A stretch of DNA of 64,000 nucleotides from the NCBI GenBank assembly GCA_025455885.1, contig JALOLR010000007.1:1-64000 (forward strand), read 5' to 3'. This document shows positions 61,003-64,000 of this stretch, piece by piece. The first letter of the stretch is position 1. Each line of letters opens with the position of its first letter. The notes below the pieces were generated by a model. The model had not been told where the DNA came from, did no database searches, and saw only the letters and a list, made by a program, of their open reading frames with translations. The translations under genes and the position numbers were made by a program. This DNA comes from Acidimicrobiales bacterium. GTDB taxonomy: Bacteria; Actinomycetota; Acidimicrobiia; Acidimicrobiales; Acidimicrobilacustridaceae.

Positions 61003-61527
61003 CTACACAGGCCGACCGCGGGCCCCCGCTCCGGCTCCGTCCGCCCACCCGTCGAGCTCGGCGCGGTACCGGTCGGGGAGACCGAACCAGGCGGCGCCCC
61101 GGAGGATCCGCTCGAGATAGCCGTCCCTCGGCGCGCCGTCGCCGCGGTACCGCTCGACGTACACCAGCGCGGTCGTCGTCTCCCCGTCCACGGTCCGGAC
61201 CCGGATCTGCTCGCGGCGGTACCGCCCCTGCCCGATGCCTTCGTGGCCGTCGAGGGTCGCCAGGTGCCCGATCGTCAGCCGCCACAGGCCACCCCACACG
61301 ACGGCCCCCGCCTCGGCAACGATGGTGGCGACCCCTCGATCGCCGATGCGGAAGCGCCACCCGTCCAGCCGGGCCGCACTCTCGGCCGGCGCCCCCGGGC
61401 AGCGGTCGGACATCTGGTGGGGATCGAGGTTCGAGCCGTACGCGAAGTAGAGCTGAGATCGTTCGTCCCTGGCCACCCGCCGATTCGACCACATCCTCGT
61501 GGGAGGAGAGCGTTTCGGGCCCGCCAC
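61003..61527 (-). CDS. Gamma-glutamylcyclotransferase-like protein
   Basis: The 174-residue protein has the family's YGSNLDP motif (about residues 28-34) and the Glu-bearing LDGHEGIG loop. The rest shows the GGCT/AIG2 beta-barrel pattern (VVWGGLWRL, then YVERYRGDG). The enzyme family releases 5-oxoproline from gamma-glutamyl compounds. The start is uncertain: an ATG at 61494 would remove 11 residues. Confidence 0.8.
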   Translation of the reverse strand: MAGPKRSPPTRMWSNRRVARDERSQLYFAYGSNLDPHQMSDRCPGAPAESAARLDGWRFRIGDRGVATIVAEAGAVVWGGLWRLTIGHLATLDGHEGIGQGRYRREQIRVRTVDGETTTALVYVERYRGDGAPRDGYLERILRGAAWFGLPDRYRAELDGWADGAGAGARGRPV

Positions 61528-61611
61528 GGCCTCATTGCTACGGTGAGCCGGTTCATCTGAACGACATCAATCGGATCGTGACGACGTCGCGACGACGAAA
61601 AGGCGGAACCA

Positions 61612-62097
61612 GTGCGCAGTCAGCTCTCGAAGTCCCGAATGTCCAGGATCGTGGCGGTCGGTCTCGCCTCGGCGTTCGCGGCCGGCGTGCTCGCGTTCGC
61701 AGCTCCGGCATCCGCCGGTGGACAGATCGTGCAGTCGGCCTCGGCCACGGCGCTCTGCGACCCGGTGGCGAGTGTCGACGTCGAGATCTTCGACAACATC
61801 AGCACGAACTACGACACCTTCCTGTTCCTGGGCGAGGTCGAGGTGGCCAGCGCACTGGACCGGCCGGACACCGACGAGGGCCTCGACCCGATCATCCTCA
61901 CGGGCGAGGGCGGCGCGCCCCTCGAGGACGGGGTCTACACCGTGCAGGTCTTCGAGGTCGAAGGTGACTTCACCTTCACCCAGGACGTGACCGTCGACTG
62001 CGTGCCGGACGTGCCGGAGACGGAGCCCACCCCGGAGACCACCGCCGCGGCCCCGGCCGCGCAGGCTGCGACCGCCAGCCCCCGCTTCACGGGCTGA
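61612..62097 (+). CDS. Secreted protein of unknown function
   Basis: The 161-residue protein begins with a signal peptide (about 1-35, ending APASA). The mature part is acidic with one cysteine pair (ALCDP, VDCVP). A Pro/Thr/Ala-rich tail ends in RFTG. No membrane anchor or sortase signal is seen. The start is GTG. A strong hairpin follows the stop. Confidence 0.7.
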   Translation: MRSQLSKSRMSRIVAVGLASAFAAGVLAFAAPASAGGQIVQSASATALCDPVASVDVEIFDNISTNYDTFLFLGEVEVASALDRPDTDEGLDPIILTGEGGAPLEDGVYTVQVFEVEGDFTFTQDVTVDCVPDVPETEPTPETTAAAPAAQAATASPRFTG

Positions 62098-62135
62098 TCG
62101 CGCGCCGGCGGGCTCGACCCGCCCCGAAGGATCCT

Positions 62136-62173
62136 CGACGCAGCGCCCCGGCAACCCACGGGGCGCTGCGTCG
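62136..62173 (+). terminator. Hairpin terminator after the secreted protein
   Basis: Perfect 15-nt arms (62136-62150 and 62159-62173) enclose an 8-nt loop, 38 nt after the stop. The stability and position support a terminator even without a T-run. Confidence 0.7.
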
Positions 62174-62249
62174 CGGTGGCGGCTCCGCAGGCGCAGCACG
62201 GCCACGCACCGGCCCGTCGGCCGCGCCGGACGTCGCACGGCCGTTCGGC

Positions 62250-62333
62250 GGAGGGAGGGGGATTCGAACCCCCGGAGGGTCGCCCCTCAACGGTTTTCAA
62301 GACCGTCGCAATCGTCCGCTCTGCCATCCCTCC
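62250..62333 (-). tRNA. tRNA-Ser(TGA)
   Basis: The 84-nt class II tRNA on the minus strand has acceptor GGAGGGA/TCCCTCC, anticodon loop CTTGAAA (anticodon TGA) and a long variable arm. CCA is not encoded. Confidence 0.93.
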
Positions 62334-62432
62334 GGGCGGGACCCTACCGGCCCGACTCGGAGCGCTTCCCCATCCGCCCGTCGGGCCGGGTGGTGACGAG
62401 GCGGCCGCGAGCCGCGCACCGAGCGGTGAGCG

Positions 62433-63422
62433 TCAGTTCCCGATGGCGGCGCGCAGCTCGTCGATCCAGGCGCCGGCGCGCTCGGCGGCCAGCGCCACCT
62501 CCTCGCGCACGGCGGGACCGTGGTCGCCGGCGGCGGGGTAGGACCCGAGGAACTTCACATCGGCCTGCTTGGTCTTCAACGACCGCAGCGCGTCGGCCAC
62601 CACGTCGTCACGGAGGTGCCCCTCGAGGTCGATCAGGAAGCAGTAGTCGCCGAGCCCCCGGCGGGTGGGGCGCGACTCGAGCTTCGTGAGGTTGATGCCC
62701 CGGGCCGCGAACTCCTGGAGGATCGACAACAGGCTCCCAGGGGCGTCGGCGCGCTGGAACACCACGATCGACGTCTTGTCGTGGCCGGTGGGGGCGGGGA
62801 TGCCTCCCCGTGCCACGAGCACGAACCGGGTGGCGTTGTCGTCGTGGTCCTCGATGGCGTGGGCCAGCACCTCCAGGCCGTAGACCTCCGCGGCGCGACC
62901 CGGGGCGATGGCGGCCCCGTGGCGGTCGCCGTGCTCGGCGAGCAGGCGGGCGGCGTCGGCGGTGGAGTTCGAAGCCTCGGCCTCGGCCTTCGGCAGCTCC
63001 CGCCCGAGGAACTTGCGGCTCTGGGCCAACGCGTGGGGGTACGACCACACCCGCTCCACGTCGTCCACGGTGACGCCGGGCAGCGCCATGAGGTCGAGGT
63101 GCACCGGCATCACCACCTCGCGCTGGATCAACAGCTCTGCATCGAAGGCGAGCGTGTCCTGGGTGACGTTGACGCTGCCCTCGATGGCGTTCTCGATGGC
63201 CACGAACCCGAGATCCACCTCGCCGGCCTCGACGGCGTTGAGCACCGCCGAGAACGTGGGCATGGCGACGAGGTGGGCCGAGGCCAGGTCGGGCTGGGTG
63301 TGCAGCGCCTGTTCGGAGAAGGTCCCCACGGGCCCGAGGTAGGCGATGGTGCGCGCCGCCCACTCGGGGCTCGACGAGAGCGGTGCGGCGGTGGGTGTCA
63401 CGATCGGGGAGGATAACGACAT
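62433..63422 (-). CDS. pheA: Prephenate dehydratase
   Basis: The 329-residue enzyme converts prephenate to phenylpyruvate in phenylalanine synthesis. It has the N-terminal AYLGPVGTFSEQAL, the catalytic-domain motif FVAIENAIEGSV, WSYPHALAQ, and TRFVLVAR (residues TRF). A C-terminal ACT domain (about 225-300) has the ESRP motif that binds phenylalanine. The ATG at 63420-63422 overlaps the divergent larB ATG by 2 bp; a GTG about 21 nt further in is an alternative start. Confidence 0.93.
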   Translation of the reverse strand: MSLSSPIVTPTAAPLSSSPEWAARTIAYLGPVGTFSEQALHTQPDLASAHLVAMPTFSAVLNAVEAGEVDLGFVAIENAIEGSVNVTQDTLAFDAELLIQREVVMPVHLDLMALPGVTVDDVERVWSYPHALAQSRKFLGRELPKAEAEASNSTADAARLLAEHGDRHGAAIAPGRAAEVYGLEVLAHAIEDHDDNATRFVLVARGGIPAPTGHDKTSIVVFQRADAPGSLLSILQEFAARGINLTKLESRPTRRGLGDYCFLIDLEGHLRDDVVADALRSLKTKQADVKFLGSYPAAGDHGPAVREEVALAAERAGAWIDELRAAIGN

Positions 63423-64000
63423 GGACGAAGCAGCCCTGCGAGGTTTGGTGGACGACATCCGATCGGGCGCGACGAGCCCTGACGAGGCGGTGACGCAGCT
63501 GCGGCGGCTCCCCTTCGTCGACCTGGGCTTCGCCCGCATCGACCACCACCGCCAGCTCCGCCAGGGGATGGCCGAGACCGTCTACGCCCCCGGCAAGAGC
63601 CCCGACCAGTGCGCCGCCATCGTGGCCGAGCTCCTCACCCAGCCCGGATCGGCCCCGGTGCTGCTGTCACGCGCCGACGCGGCCCAGCGTGACGCCGCTA
63701 CCTCGGCCAACCCCGGCGGCCGCGCCGTCCACGCCGGCGGCGGTGACCCGGACGGGCGGTCGCTGGCCACCGTCGTCTGGCGCCCGGCATCCGTCCGGCC
63801 CGAGCGGGTGGCGGTCGTCTCGGCCGGAACCGCCGACCTCCCGGTGGCCGACGAGGCCGCCGTCACGCTGTCCGCCCACGGCCTCGAACCGCTGCGCATC
63901 ACCGACATCGGGGTCGCCGGGCTGCACCGGGTCCTCGACGCCGTCGACGAGCTCGTCGCCTGCGACGCCCTCGTCGTGGTGGCCGGGATGGAGGGGGCGC
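63421..64000 (+). CDS. larB: LarB, nickel-pincer cofactor biosynthesis (partial)
   Basis: The first 193 codons are present and the gene runs off the right edge. The peptide MDEAALRGLVDDIRSG, FVDLGFARIDHHRQLR, VSAGTADLPVADEAAV and DIGVAGLHRVLDA match LarB, which carboxylates nicotinic acid adenine dinucleotide for the NPN cofactor of lactate racemase and relatives. Older annotation calls it an AIR-carboxylase-like protein. Its ATG overlaps the divergent pheA start. Confidence 0.88.
   Translation, partial: MDEAALRGLVDDIRSGATSPDEAVTQLRRLPFVDLGFARIDHHRQLRQGMAETVYAPGKSPDQCAAIVAELLTQPGSAPVLLSRADAAQRDAATSANPGGRAVHAGGGDPDGRSLATVVWRPASVRPERVAVVSAGTADLPVADEAAVTLSAHGLEPLRITDIGVAGLHRVLDAVDELVACDALVVVAGMEGA

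Noticed and set aside
1..64000. CRISPR array
   Set aside because: No run of regularly spaced direct repeats with unique spacers was seen. The repeats present are att arms, leader copies and the CCGGGACC array.

Overview
The window is high-GC DNA from an actinobacterium. The evidence is the split VirB4 plus SCO6880-type conjugation ATPases, an actinobacterial-style Tad locus, tRNA genes without an encoded CCA, and frequent GTG starts. An Acidimicrobiia-like host is a guess from general resemblance and was not tested.

Almost the whole window (about 265 to 60744) appears to be one integrated element of about 60.4 kb. A 43-bp exact direct repeat marks both ends. At the right end it is the 3' half of an intact tRNA-Arg(ACG); at the left end it is an orphan tRNA fragment. 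Paired GGCTGCACC repeats on a 12-bp period lie just inside both ends and look like integrase arm sites. A variant pair just outside the left end suggests a second, related element further left.

Layout: 1-264 holds the start of a leftward gene (possibly an AAA ATPase) and foreign arm-type repeats. 0.5-19.3 kb is cargo: an AlbA_2/Schlafen-type regulator; an envelope and transport block (AI-2E permease, MalT-type LuxR regulator, DUF389, MBL hydrolase, SulP transporter); small unknown genes, a GNAT and a second tyrosine recombinase; then a CPBP/PrsW intramembrane-protease block with LURP-one and double-MarR proteins. 19.5-28 kb is a leftward operon: T4SS pilin-like protein, lipoprotein, VirB6-like protein, SCO6880, VirB4-type ATPase, primase, excisionase, integrase. 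A cell-wall hydrolase diverges from it. 29-40 kb is a leftward operon for a Tad/Flp pilus, headed by an HxlR regulator and ending in a LysM-BTAD fusion. 40-54.3 kb carries an ArdC antirestriction protein, a MobF relaxase-helicase, an ArdC-N-like large protein, a VirD4-type coupling protein and unknowns. 54.4-60.4 kb is a defence end: a Panacea-type antitoxin with an unrecognised partner, and a type III restriction-modification system.

Right of 60.78 kb is ordinary chromosome: two tRNA-Ser genes, a gamma-glutamylcyclotransferase-like gene, a secreted protein, prephenate dehydratase and a truncated larB.

Proposed interplay (inference): the relaxase and coupling protein hand DNA to the T4SS. 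The hydrolase and LysM protein open or hold the wall, and the Tad pilus may make cell contact. ArdC-type proteins and the type III system protect the element, and the Panacea pair would stabilise it. I saw no CRISPR array, rRNA or intact IS transposase.
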